A stretch of 54,393 bases of DNA from an uncultured Oleispira sp. (GCA_913019965.1 CAJVZR010000023.1:1-54393); one strand, 5' to 3'; shown: positions 28,243 through 37,089, numbered from the stretch's first letter. Numbers and translations are program-made. The notes: a model not told the origin generated them from the sequence alone.

Positions 28243-28593
28243 GGCTGATTTCGATACACGACCATACCCAAAAACCTTTGCGCCAACAAAATAAAATATC
28301 AACCCAGTAATTGGAAAAGCAATAATATGCCAAACCCAAAACACTGCAATAAGCCTCGGTAACTCATGTAAGAAACCTCCCATAATCCCTGCAAATATTA
28401 AAGCCCCTAAAGGAACTGGTATCGCTGCAATAGTCACAGGAGCAACAGATGGCGTTAAAAGTAAAATACTAATTATAACGAACACAGTCATTCGATTTTT
28501 CTGCGGTAACCTATCAATAAAAATCAATGCAATTATTGACATAAAGCCCATCAAGATAACTGTGCCTACAATCAAAGCTATAATGAATGTCAT
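28237..28593 (-). CDS. Cassette-borne membrane protein, unknown function
   Basis: 118 residues with three or four membrane helices (about 1-28, 36-58, 62-75, 83-108). No family recognised; a helix hairpin near GALIFAGIMGGFLHELPRL. Its stop TAA lies in the R'' box of attC-4. First recognisable cassette on its transcriptional (right) side. Confidence 0.75.
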   Translation of the reverse strand: MTFIIALIVGTVILMGFMSIIALIFIDRLPQKNRMTVFVIISILLLTPSVAPVTIAAIPVPLGALIFAGIMGGFLHELPRLIAVFWVWHIIAFPITGLIFYFVGAKVFGYGRVSKSAT

Positions 28594-28594
28594 T

Positions 28595-28783
28595 TCATCT
28601 ACTCACATAACAGAGTGCTATACGAACAGATGCCGCATAAGTACTTATAAATGGGAAAGGCGAACTAGAAGAAAAATCCTTTAGAATCATACGACTATCC
28701 TTGTTATTGATACCGACAACACTATATCCGCCGTTCGCATTTGTCAATTTGATATTAATTATCTTACCGCGTTCGGTTAACAA
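28595..28783 (-). CDS. Possible 62-residue ORF at the array's right edge
   Basis: A TTG-initiated ORF (MLTERGKIINIKLTNANGG...) whose TGA ends one base before the next ATG; it overlaps the putative recombination box ACATAAC at 28605-28611, which is odd for a cassette gene. Its start overlaps a GTTAACC (minus strand) resembling an R' box. Weak ribosome site. It may be a remnant; low confidence. Confidence 0.3.
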   Translation of the reverse strand: MLTERGKIINIKLTNANGGYSVVGINNKDSRMILKDFSSSSPFPFISTYAASVRIALCYVSR

Positions 28784-28867
28784 TGCACTTTCAATACTTT
28801 CTTAATTCCTTCAATAAATCAATACGTTATAGACCTACCCTAAATGTGTTATACGAACGTAAGCTCA

Positions 28868-29008
28868 TTACACGACCAAAGCCTCACAAAATCGCACCAC
28901 ATTCCCATGGCCCAATACCTTCCCCGCTTTTTGTCGTGCAACCGTTTCGGTATATGCACATATCTCAACAATTCTGCCGTAAATATCTTCCGCTACAAAT
29001 GTTCTCAT
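28868..29008 (-). CDS. Possible 46-residue protein with good ribosome site
   Basis: Starts at 29008 with GAAGGGGT seven bases upstream; encodes MRTFVAEDIYGRIVEI... with a basic/hydrophilic body ending CEALVV, then TAA. After the stop comes GTATAAC (28848-28854, minus), a possible R'' box, so it might be a fifth cassette gene, but no paired attC arms were found. No family recognised. Confidence 0.4.
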   Translation of the reverse strand: MRTFVAEDIYGRIVEICAYTETVARQKAGKVLGHGNVVRFCEALVV

Positions 29009-29118
29009 GACTTACCCCTTCAATTAGATGACATAAGCTTATTGAACTAGACACTTCAAATCACACGACTTTTTAGACTAGCCTTTATTCCTTATCAGAA
29101 TATCCTTTTAGAATGCTC

Positions 29119-29149
29119 TTGACCTGTGTGTTACTCACAGCTTTATAGT
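29119..29149 (+). promoter_or_regulatory. MerR-type promoter with 19-bp spacer and dyad operator
   Basis: -35 TTGACC (29119-29124), -10 TATAGT (29144-29149), spacer 19 bases, longer than the usual 17. The spacer holds the dyad CTGTGTGTTACTCACAG (29124-29140, six of seven arm positions pair). MerR-family activators bind exactly such a site and correct the long spacer by twisting DNA. It precedes the merR gene and so drives merR and the exporter. Confidence 0.82.
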
Positions 29150-29189
29150 GTAAGCTATTCATAGTTATTTAGGATGGAGCAATGGCGCC

Positions 29190-29645
29190 ATGAGCACATC
29201 ACTCACCGTTTCTCAGTTAGCGAAACAATTGGAAATCAGTGCCGATACCGTACGTCATTACGTGCGCAGTGGCCTTATAAGCCCTGAGCGTGACCCAGAA
29301 AATGGCTATAAACGCTTCAAAGGTGAGGATATAAAACGTCTGCATTTTATATTACAGGCTAAATCTTTAGGCTTTTCCCTTGCTGATATTCAAACCATTA
29401 TGGATCAAGCTAGCCATGGTGAATCCCCCTGCCCTCAGGTCAGAGTAATTATGGAGGCGCGTTTAAAAGAGACCGCGGCAAAAATTGCAGCGATGCAAGC
29501 AACCTACAAACAAATGCAAGATGCTATGCAACGCTGGCAGACTCAACCTGACTGCACACCAACGGGCGAACATATTTGCCATTTAATTGAAGGATTCTCG
29601 CACCAAGCTGATAATTTCAAACAAGAAGGATGCTGCCATGAGTGA
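29190..29645 (+). CDS. MerR-family metal-responsive regulator (ZntR/CadR-like)
   Basis: Winged HTH at the N-terminus (TVSQLAKQLEISADTVRHYVRSGLI; RDPENGYKRF) followed by a long dimer helix and a metal loop. Cysteines match the ZntR pattern in type: one in ESPCPQVRVIMEARL at the dimer helix, and a C-terminal pair in DCTPTGEHICHLIEG, ending GCCHE. This suggests sensing of Zn(II)-like ions. The stop overlaps the exporter start (ATGAGTGA). The true start is 29190; an upstream ATG at 29182 is only a three-codon ORF. Confidence 0.88.
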   Translation: MSTSLTVSQLAKQLEISADTVRHYVRSGLISPERDPENGYKRFKGEDIKRLHFILQAKSLGFSLADIQTIMDQASHGESPCPQVRVIMEARLKETAAKIAAMQATYKQMQDAMQRWQTQPDCTPTGEHICHLIEGFSHQADNFKQEGCCHE

Positions 29646-30744
29646 TTGCTGCAATTCAAAAAAAGAGAACAAAGAAGCAGTGACAACAAGTTGCTGCCCG
29701 AGTGATGATAAAGCTAAGTTTGATTGGATCTTATGGGTCTCCACCAGCTTAGTGCTTGCTTTATTCATTGCTAGTTTTTTTCTGACTAGCTCTTCTGATA
29801 ACTCTACCAACCTTAGTTTAGATCTTCCCTGGCTATCGACCATGAGTGAAACCGCTGTCGAAATGATCCACGCAATGTGGTGGGGAGTATTATTTGGCAT
29901 TGTCGCGGTGGGTTGGTTAAACAGAATTCCTCGTGAAGTTGTTATTTCTGCTCTAGGCCCTGGCCATACAAAGCGTGGTATTTTCCGAGCCACCCTTGCG
30001 GGCTTATTACTAGACCTATGTAATCACGGCATTTTAATGGTCGCGATGAAACTATACGAACGAGGGGCGAGTCTTGGCCAAGTTATGGCTTTTTTAATTG
30101 CCAGTCCTTGGAACTCTTTCACCTTAACGTTAATCCTAATTGGGCTTATTGGCTTACCTTGGACCCTGGCGTTCATTCTATTCTCAATGGTTATAGCTTG
30201 GATCAGCGGTATGATCTTTGACCGATTAGAAGTCAAAGGTACTCTACCCATGAATCCTTATAAAGAAGATCTTCCAGAAGACTTTCACTTAGGCAGCACT
30301 TTAAAAGAGCTGACTAAAAATGGGGATTATTCACCCAAGGCTACTTTGAACATGCTTTGGGATGGTGTAAAAGGTGCCCGAATGGTGATTCGTTGGATTA
30401 TGTTCGGCATCGTATTAGTGGCCCTAATTCGTGCATTTGTTCCTATGGATATCTTTGCCAACTGGTTTGGTGCAAGCATTAGCGGCTTATTTTTAACCTT
30501 ATTAGCCGCTACGATTATTGAAGTATGCTCTGAAGGCTCTACGCCTATCGCCGCTGACTTGGTAAATAGAGCCGGTGCCCCTGGCAATGGTTTTACCTTT
30601 TTGATGGCCGGAGCTGCAACCGACTATACCGAAGTTATGGTCATTAAAGATACGATGAAAAGCTGGAAGGTTGCGCTTTTCCTTCCATTAATCACCGTAC
30701 CTCAAGTTTTGTTCATCGGTTGGGTGATGAATATAATGGCTTAA
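29638..30744 (+). CDS. Permease of the SO_0444 Cu/Zn efflux family
   Basis: 368 residues from the ATG at 29638, which overlaps the merR stop by eight bases (an ATG at 29587 lies inside merR and is rejected). Cytoplasmic N-terminus with two CC pairs (MSDCCNSKK, TTSCCPSDD) that may bind metal, then about eight membrane helices of the YraQ/DUF318 permease type, with conserved DLCNHG, SPWNSF, EVCSEGSTPIAADL and GAATDYTEVMVI. Relatives annotated SO_0444 are Cu/Zn exporters. Co-transcription with a ZntR-like regulator supports metal efflux from the cytoplasm; which metal is not certain. Confidence 0.85.
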   Translation: MSDCCNSKKENKEAVTTSCCPSDDKAKFDWILWVSTSLVLALFIASFFLTSSSDNSTNLSLDLPWLSTMSETAVEMIHAMWWGVLFGIVAVGWLNRIPREVVISALGPGHTKRGIFRATLAGLLLDLCNHGILMVAMKLYERGASLGQVMAFLIASPWNSFTLTLILIGLIGLPWTLAFILFSMVIAWISGMIFDRLEVKGTLPMNPYKEDLPEDFHLGSTLKELTKNGDYSPKATLNMLWDGVKGARMVIRWIMFGIVLVALIRAFVPMDIFANWFGASISGLFLTLLAATIIEVCSEGSTPIAADLVNRAGAPGNGFTFLMAGAATDYTEVMVIKDTMKSWKVALFLPLITVPQVLFIGWVMNIMA

Positions 30745-30792
30745 ACAGGCCCATTGCTTTCGTTTTATAAAAGATAAAGACAAGAGAAGATT

Positions 30793-31266
30793 ATGCTACG
30801 TTTTATACCTTTATTGATCAGCCATAGTGCTGTATTTGCTTTCGCCTTTGCACTGGGTATTTATTGTTTGCCCATCATGATGGCTCCAGACTCTCCGAGT
30901 CAGGGGTCTTTGGCATTGAGCATTAAGAATACTCGCTATGTGGCTACGATTGCCGATGATCTTATGGATTCTGATTGGCTACACTGGGGTAAAGGGAAGT
31001 TTTCTATTGGTGACGATTATCTAGTCTTCCAAGGTGAGCTAGCGCCAGGACCGGCCTATCGCCTTTATCTTTCGCCATCATTTGTTGAAACAGAGGATGA
31101 GTTTAAACGCTTAAAGTCTTCTATGACAGCAATTGGTGAAGTGAATAGTTTTAACGATTACGTTTTAGCGATTCCTCAGAATATTAATATAGAAGAATAC
31201 AGCTCGGTGATCATTTGGTGTGAATCATTTGATCAATTCATTACCGCCGCACAATATCGGCAGTAA
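30793..31266 (+). CDS. DM13-domain protein
   Basis: 157 residues: N-terminal membrane/signal segment (about 5-28) then a DM13 domain (GKGKFSIGDDYLVFQGELAPGP; AIGEVNSFNDYVLAIPQNINIEEYSSVIIWCESFDQFITAAQYR in pieces) with the single Cys of the family in the IIWCESF motif. DM13 domains are proposed to carry redox or electron-transfer functions. It starts 48 bases after the exporter and is probably co-transcribed with it; a DM13 gene next to this permease type recurs in marine gammaproteobacteria. Confidence 0.85.
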   Translation: MLRFIPLLISHSAVFAFAFALGIYCLPIMMAPDSPSQGSLALSIKNTRYVATIADDLMDSDWLHWGKGKFSIGDDYLVFQGELAPGPAYRLYLSPSFVETEDEFKRLKSSMTAIGEVNSFNDYVLAIPQNINIEEYSSVIIWCESFDQFITAAQYRQ

Positions 31267-31291
31267 TGAATTTTAGCGCACAGCTTTAATA

Positions 31292-34200
31292 TTATTCGTT
31301 AAATAAACCCGTCACTTGAGCATCGGTTAAGGCCTGATGATAGATTTTAATACTATCGAAGGCCTGTCCATCTCGTACCGTACATATCTGAGGATCCCCC
31401 TCAGAAGCAGCATCAATGCAATCGACTGCAGTATGTCCGCCTACTCTAAACGGTGAACCCCCACCATAACCTGAGCTATTCATTGCAGCCATAATTGGGC
31501 CTTCACCCAAAGGAAGATCGGTCTGAGTGGTTAATGGCGAACCATCCAAATACCCCCGCAATTCATTATTCTCACGATCGATCACCATAACAACATGATG
31601 CCAATTACCATCCACCAGCGCATCTGCTTGCTCAGCAACCGCCGTATTAGTATTCATTAGGCGATCACGATAACTCACTTGCATTTCCAGCTTTGTTCCT
31701 TCGCTACGGATCTCCCACCCTCCGTACTGCATGTTATTAGGGCCAGAAGATGATTTACCGATTAATAACTTATTACCGTCAATCGCTGAGTACTTAAACC
31801 ACATAGAAGCGGTAAAACTTTTATGCCCTGGATCTAACTTGTGCGGCAATAATGAATGGCCAATCGCATCATTAGCTTTTACCGCCGATGCCATTAATGG
31901 AATCGATAGACCTTGACCAGTAGAGCCAACAACTTGCACATCGGCCAACGAAACCGACGGCGTGATCGATGCAAGATCAGGCGCAGATAAATCATTACCC
32001 TGCCCTGATAGATCTTCCACCAGTTCTACTGGCTGTTCATTAATGGTTTTGGTAACAAGGGTATCCATATCCCAATGAGCCGTTAATCCGTTATTTAATA
32101 CTTGTATTTGAACAGGACCACGAGTTTTATACTGGCCATCGCTCGCGACATAACTAAATTGGTCTACACCAACAAAACCTGCTGGAGGAATGTAGGTTAG
32201 AGTGCCGTTACTGTTCGTCACGGCTCCCCCTGCTAAGGTTGTAGCTTCAAATGAATCCAGGCTCAACTCATCGCCATTAGCATCGTAATCATTGGCTAAT
32301 GGATTAATGATGCCGGCTTGGTCTTGGTAGACCGTTAGATAATCTTTGAAGGTCGCAGGAAGCATGGGATTGGTTAATGCTTTTGCTGCTTTAAATTTTG
32401 AATATCGTTGTAGGCGCGCGGTAGTTTTACGAGCTTGCATGCTGCCCATATGAGTTGAAGGCTGCTGAATTTGATTATTGTTATCGGTTTGCTCACCGTG
32501 ACCTAAACCAAAATTATGCCCAACTTCATGGGTGAAACCCCAGTTCATTGTATAGTTCGCGACACAACCCAACCAATCGCCCCCACCCCAGCAATAACCA
32601 CCATTCCTTGGATCTTGAAAGGTCATTCTAAACGTTGTGCTGTCGGTGGCGGCAGGACGTGATTGCGTTGCATCTTCCAATGCACCATTCACTTCGATGA
32701 TTGAATTACCGATATCCCAGCGTAAGCCTGTTTTTTGCGCCCATACGTAATCTAGTTCATTAATGTGACCTTCCATTTGAGCAAGTCCATTAATTAAATT
32801 CCCGTCAGCTCGATTATTAAACTGCGAATTTCTAAAGGTAAATGCGACTCGAGATAAATTATTATGAAAATCAGATCCTGGCTGTGATAAATAAAATTGA
32901 TTATCGACGGCCTCAGGCATTTCAAAATCAATGATTAACTCATCGCTACTTGCATCACTATTGCCTAGTGCATCACTATTAATTTGATCGCTAATATCAA
33001 CGGTCTGCCCCCACTGACGACTGTCACCACCCCAAGCTGAAAGATGAATTGTCCCTGCAGCATCGACAACTCCGGTAACCGTTACAAAAGGATTATTACT
33101 GATAAAACCACGATACGTTCGTACTTCTGGCATCGGCACTAATGCCTGAAAATGCTGAATACGTCGATCATCGTAAGTTAATAACTGAAAGTTAGGCGAG
33201 CGCACTGAGTGCTTAGATAGTTCTAAGAGCTGTTCTTCTTCATTAATTAAAACCGTAAGGGATAAGGTTTCTGGCAAGGCTTCACCCACGGTTTTAGATT
33301 CGTCAATCACGACCGTATCAACTTGCAATACATTCGGTGCCCAGCTGCTTCCCGCAGGACCTTGGGTTTCTACACGAATATAATAGCTCGTTCCCGGTGC
33401 AATGTTGGGTAATGTTAGAGTGTGATTGCCTGCAGTAAGATCCCCTAGCTCTAAAGTGTACTGCCAGCCGGCTTGTGATTCACCCGCATCATAAGCTCCG
33501 TAATAAATAACGAAGGGGAAGCCCGCAGCGATATCTTCTAAACTAATTTCCAATTGAATTTCATTACCCGCCTGAGCAAAGTTAGATTGAAAAGCCGTTT
33601 CTAGTTTAGTTGGCGCTGGATAAAAACTACTCAGCGGGTAAAGGTACTCGCCTAACAGCTGTGTTTTATTAATTGACGGACCTTGCCAAGCAACGGACAT
33701 ATGATCACCACCACCGCCTTCTTTATGCATAACTTCAACATAATAAAGCTGACCCGCATTTAGCTGTAAATTCGTTTTCGCCTGTGAGCCATTACTCCAG
33801 TTATCTTCGCTGGTATAACCATTGACGTGAGCAACCAGCTGCGCTTTTTCTGCGGTCATATCTGGGCTTATTTTAAACTGGCTGGCATCGTCCGAGGCAA
33901 TCCAAAAGCTGTATTCGCCTGATTCGGGAACGGCTAAATAGCCGGATACTTTTTGAGCGTAATTATTACCCATACTGGTTGGGCTTTTAAAACTCGCCAA
34001 TACTTGCTGGCTTTGAATAACGGCTTGCGTATTTATATCCGCAATACTTGAACCGCCTTGCCCGGTCCAGACTTGCTGTAAAACGCCCCGTGCACTGAAA
34101 CGCGAGCTCGCAATGGCTTTTATTTTAACCTGAGTCGTTGTACTTACCTCTCCAAGCACAACGGCAACCGTCAATTCAAACCCTTGATCGGTATCGCTGC

Positions 34201-36100
34201 TAAATGCTTTAGCTAACGACAACTGCCCTTGCTCTGAAACCGTAAAATAACCGGCATCATTACCCGCGGAAATGCTGAAGCTAGGAACTGCATCCGCTTG
34301 ATATGCCAGACTCGCAAATACCGTATTGACCAAACTTGCGGCAGACAAAGCGAACTCATACGAAGGAAAGTCAAAAACCGGAGTGCCTTCGACAATGGAT
34401 TCCGTTGTAACTGTGAGCACAGTCGATAACCCTGCACTATTACCAGACGCATCTAGGGCTTCAACAGTAAAGTCATAAGCGGTTGCAGGCAGTAATGATT
34501 TAACTGCAAACTGTGTTTGATAATTTTGGCCAATCAGCACGTCGTTTTGAAATACTCGATACAACACATCTTGGTTACGTTCGTCGCTTGATGCATCCCA
34601 TTGCAGGTTCACATAATCCGTACCTTGTTCGTTAGCATTTAAACTTGTGATTATCGAAGGGGCTAGATAGTCATCAATAACGATGCCGACGGAATTGCTG
34701 CCTATTGATTGATTACCCGCCGCATCGACCGCGCGTACCGTTAAATTATAGCGCTTAGCACTTTCTAGACCTGTTAATTCAATGGATAGGTCTTGAGTCG
34801 TTTCAAGTAAGTGAGCTTCATTATAAATTTCGTAATGATCTACCGCTAAATTATCGATGGCGGCTTTCCATTGCAACATCACTTTGTCTTCAGCGGTTTT
34901 TAACCAGGTTAAGTCCGATATGGCTGTAGGTGTTTCAAAATCTACCGGTAATCTTAAATATTCATTAGCGATGACTTGCTGGTCAATGCCTGGGCCTTGC
35001 CAAGCGACCGCTAAATGATCACCGCCACCACCTTCTACCATTAGTGCTTCTATAGCATAAGCCTTGCCTGCTTCAAGAGTAATCATTGCCGATGCTTGTT
35101 CGTTATATCTGTCCCACTGCAATTCAGCGGTATGAGAAGCGAGCGTCGCAATAACTTCAAGATTCTCTTGTTGATGGTTAGAACTTATAGATAATTCAGC
35201 GCTATCATCCGCGGCTATCCAAAACTGGTAGTCACCGCTTAATGCCGGTACCAGATAACCTTGCATGCGCTGACCATAATTATTGCCAATTTGAGAAGGT
35301 GATTGAAAACGAGTCTCTATTGAAGTTGATGTTGGAGAATTTGGATAGATAGGTAGTTCTTTTAATACCGCGAGGTCATTTGCTATTGAAGCGTGACTAT
35401 AAACATTACGCGATAAGCCCTGATTAGCTGCGCCTGCAATTGTTGGGATGAACCCCAGTTGGAATTGCATGCTGCTGATACTAAAACTATCACTCACCTC
35501 TACTTGTAGATTTAAAACTTTGCCTGCAAGAGTCGCAGCATCGACAGACATAGAAATTTGACCATTGTCATCAATAGATAATATCTCTTGGCTTTCAACT
35601 TGATTGACTTTTAAGCTGTAAGTTAACGCATCATTATCTAAATCGGATGCTTCGATAACCGCTACAAGATCATGTAATAGCGCGGTATCTAATAGCTGCA
35701 GTTTTCCTATCTGTGTAGAAATTACTGGCGCATTATTATTTTTTGCTGTTATTGAAATCGTCTGCACTGGAGATTCACGTCCATTTTCATTAATAGCAAC
35801 GACATCATAGCGATAGGTAGTATTAGCGATAATTTCTGAATCGGTAAAAGTGAAAAGCCCCTTTGCGATCGTCGCAATCGTATTGCCATTACGGCGAACT
35901 TTATAACCTTCAGCTTGGTTATTATCAGACCAACGTAATATCACTTCTGTTTCACTGACACTGAAAACTTGTAAGTTCTGAACCGTGGGAACAGGGGTAT
36001 CCGGTGTTGTAATATCTCCGACATCAACTGTTTTATAGCTTTTCGGTGCATCACAGCCCGATAGCATTAATAGAGTAAGAAACCCTAAGAAGTATTTCAT
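31292..36100 (-). CDS. Giant modular lipoprotein with metzincin-type protease domain
   Basis: 1602 residues. A lipobox (LMLSGC, Cys16) anchors it to the cell surface. Order by inspection: Fn3 (about 38-122), cadherin-like (123-218), PA14 with GGGGDHLAVAWQGPG (228-385), two Fn3 domains (390-570), cadherin-like (575-660), second PA14 (670-830), an intermediate Fn3-like region, metalloprotease core with HEVGHNFGLGH (HExxHxxGxxH, His1191/1195/1201) followed by a Met-containing turn, a cadherin/Ig-like repeat (1265-1335), and a C-terminal laminin-G/concanavalin-like domain (1340-1600). Likely degrades surface or environmental glycoproteins. Own transcription unit, convergent with the DM13 gene. 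Confidence 0.9.
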   Translation of the reverse strand: MKYFLGFLTLLMLSGCDAPKSYKTVDVGDITTPDTPVPTVQNLQVFSVSETEVILRWSDNNQAEGYKVRRNGNTIATIAKGLFTFTDSEIIANTTYRYDVVAINENGRESPVQTISITAKNNNAPVISTQIGKLQLLDTALLHDLVAVIEASDLDNDALTYSLKVNQVESQEILSIDDNGQISMSVDAATLAGKVLNLQVEVSDSFSISSMQFQLGFIPTIAGAANQGLSRNVYSHASIANDLAVLKELPIYPNSPTSTSIETRFQSPSQIGNNYGQRMQGYLVPALSGDYQFWIAADDSAELSISSNHQQENLEVIATLASHTAELQWDRYNEQASAMITLEAGKAYAIEALMVEGGGGDHLAVAWQGPGIDQQVIANEYLRLPVDFETPTAISDLTWLKTAEDKVMLQWKAAIDNLAVDHYEIYNEAHLLETTQDLSIELTGLESAKRYNLTVRAVDAAGNQSIGSNSVGIVIDDYLAPSIITSLNANEQGTDYVNLQWDASSDERNQDVLYRVFQNDVLIGQNYQTQFAVKSLLPATAYDFTVEALDASGNSAGLSTVLTVTTESIVEGTPVFDFPSYEFALSAASLVNTVFASLAYQADAVPSFSISAGNDAGYFTVSEQGQLSLAKAFSSDTDQGFELTVAVVLGEVSTTTQVKIKAIASSRFSARGVLQQVWTGQGGSSIADINTQAVIQSQQVLASFKSPTSMGNNYAQKVSGYLAVPESGEYSFWIASDDASQFKISPDMTAEKAQLVAHVNGYTSEDNWSNGSQAKTNLQLNAGQLYYVEVMHKEGGGGDHMSVAWQGPSINKTQLLGEYLYPLSSFYPAPTKLETAFQSNFAQAGNEIQLEISLEDIAAGFPFVIYYGAYDAGESQAGWQYTLELGDLTAGNHTLTLPNIAPGTSYYIRVETQGPAGSSWAPNVLQVDTVVIDESKTVGEALPETLSLTVLINEEEQLLELSKHSVRSPNFQLLTYDDRRIQHFQALVPMPEVRTYRGFISNNPFVTVTGVVDAAGTIHLSAWGGDSRQWGQTVDISDQINSDALGNSDASSDELIIDFEMPEAVDNQFYLSQPGSDFHNNLSRVAFTFRNSQFNNRADGNLINGLAQMEGHINELDYVWAQKTGLRWDIGNSIIEVNGALEDATQSRPAATDSTTFRMTFQDPRNGGYCWGGGDWLGCVANYTMNWGFTHEVGHNFGLGHGEQTDNNNQIQQPSTHMGSMQARKTTARLQRYSKFKAAKALTNPMLPATFKDYLTVYQDQAGIINPLANDYDANGDELSLDSFEATTLAGGAVTNSNGTLTYIPPAGFVGVDQFSYVASDGQYKTRGPVQIQVLNNGLTAHWDMDTLVTKTINEQPVELVEDLSGQGNDLSAPDLASITPSVSLADVQVVGSTGQGLSIPLMASAVKANDAIGHSLLPHKLDPGHKSFTASMWFKYSAIDGNKLLIGKSSSGPNNMQYGGWEIRSEGTKLEMQVSYRDRLMNTNTAVAEQADALVDGNWHHVVMVIDRENNELRGYLDGSPLTTQTDLPLGEGPIMAAMNSSGYGGGSPFRVGGHTAVDCIDAASEGDPQICTVRDGQAFDSIKIYHQALTDAQVTGLFNE

Positions 36101-36309
36101 GATTGACCCTTGACTGAATTTTACTGGCTATTAATTAGCCTTATCGTTTTATTGGGCCGAATACTATCAAGAATGTGGGATTATTAAGGTGACTATATTC
36201 ACACTAATTACTTAGTCATGGTTACTTTTTGTAAGCGGTAATTACAGCAGCGTATACAGAATTGAAGTGGAGGATTCAATTAGAATTAGTGAGACCATGA
36301 GCGTTGAGT

Positions 36310-37053
36310 TTACTGACAATATGCTTCAATTACTCTCTTAATATCAGCCATCCCAGTTTCAATGACAGCCCTGATATCATCCATTGTAATTAATTCATTA
36401 GACTTACCTGCTGCAGGATTCACAACTAAACAAAGACTAGCGTATGGAATTCCTAATTCTCTGGCGAGAGCCGCTTCAGGCATGCCCGTCATACCCACTA
36501 GGTCACAGCCATCATTTTCCAAACGATTGATTTCAGCAATCGTTTCTAACCTAGGGCCTTGAGTCGCCCCATAAACCCCAAAATCACTGAAACCGTTCTC
36601 TAGAGGCTGGCCAGAAAGAATTGAGACTAACTTGGTGCGTAAACTCTGATCATAAGGATGTGTGAAATCAATATGATCAAGTGGTCTAAAAAGGCCATCA
36701 AAATAGGTATTTTCACGGCCAGAGGTATAATCGATGATTTGATGAGGAACGGATATATGCCCTGCTATCGCATTTTTTTCAATACCGCCAACGGCATTCA
36801 CTGCAAGAATTTCATTTGCGCCTAACTGCTTAAGGGCTAAAAGGTTAGCTCGATAATTAATTTTGTGTGGCGCGACTGCATGAGGATGCCCATGGCGTGG
36901 TAAGAATAACAACCTATATTTACCCAAGCGCCCTTCTATCACATTGCAACTTGGCGCACCCAACTCAGTTTTTACGTCGGGGTGCTTAATAATTTCTTCT
37001 AGCTGATCGAACTTAGTTAATCCTGTACCACCAATAATTGCGAGTGTTTTCAA
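36310..37053 (-). CDS. mtnP: S-methyl-5'-thioinosine / -thioadenosine phosphorylase
   Basis: Phosphorolysis of methylthio-nucleosides in methionine salvage/polyamine recycling. 247 residues with IIGGTGL, RHGHPHAVAPH (phosphate/ribose site), GATQGPRLET and VGMTGMPEAALA. The residue after VV in LVVNPAAG is Asn, the choice seen in 6-oxopurine-preferring enzymes and in Pseudomonas MTI phosphorylase, so thioinosine is likely the preferred substrate. Downstream of nagZ by 36 bases, as in Pseudomonas (nagZ-mtip), which supports the assignment. Confidence 0.9.
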   Translation of the reverse strand: MKTLAIIGGTGLTKFDQLEEIIKHPDVKTELGAPSCNVIEGRLGKYRLLFLPRHGHPHAVAPHKINYRANLLALKQLGANEILAVNAVGGIEKNAIAGHISVPHQIIDYTSGRENTYFDGLFRPLDHIDFTHPYDQSLRTKLVSILSGQPLENGFSDFGVYGATQGPRLETIAEINRLENDGCDLVGMTGMPEAALARELGIPYASLCLVVNPAAGKSNELITMDDIRAVIETGMADIKRVIEAYCQ

Positions 37054-37089
37054 TGTACGGCCTTTACGCTATAAATTTAAACTAGAGTT

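Larger units (their letters stand above)
26518..28611 (-). mobile_element. Integron gene-cassette cluster without a visible integrase (CALIN-like)
   Basis: Four units run head to tail on the minus strand, each an ORF whose stop codon abuts or lies inside the R'' box of an attC-like site. The attC sites end with GCGTTA or GCGTTATGC and start with xxxTAAC, the standard boxes for an integron integrase. Promoters are absent between units, typical of cassettes. No tyrosine-recombinase IntI gene is present in this window. The right edge is unclear: RYYYAAC-like ACATAAC at 28605-28611 may be the last recombination point. Confidence 0.85.
28784..29189. other. Spacer right of the array
   Basis: Holds one small possible gene (28868-29008, minus) and the merR promoter. 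A 13-base near-repeat, GTGCTATACGAAC at 28615-28627 and GTGTTATACGAAC at 28846-28858, may mark an old recombination site. Overlapping ORFs of 68-75 residues on the plus strand look like chance. Confidence 0.5.

Noticed and set aside
27995-28339. 114-codon and 63-codon ORFs over attC-4
   Set aside because: They run through the recombination site and overlap two better cassette ORFs.
28783-29050. Overlapping plus-strand ORFs of 75 and 68 codons
   Set aside because: They overlap each other in different frames and are antisense to the 46-codon ORF, which has a better ribosome site.
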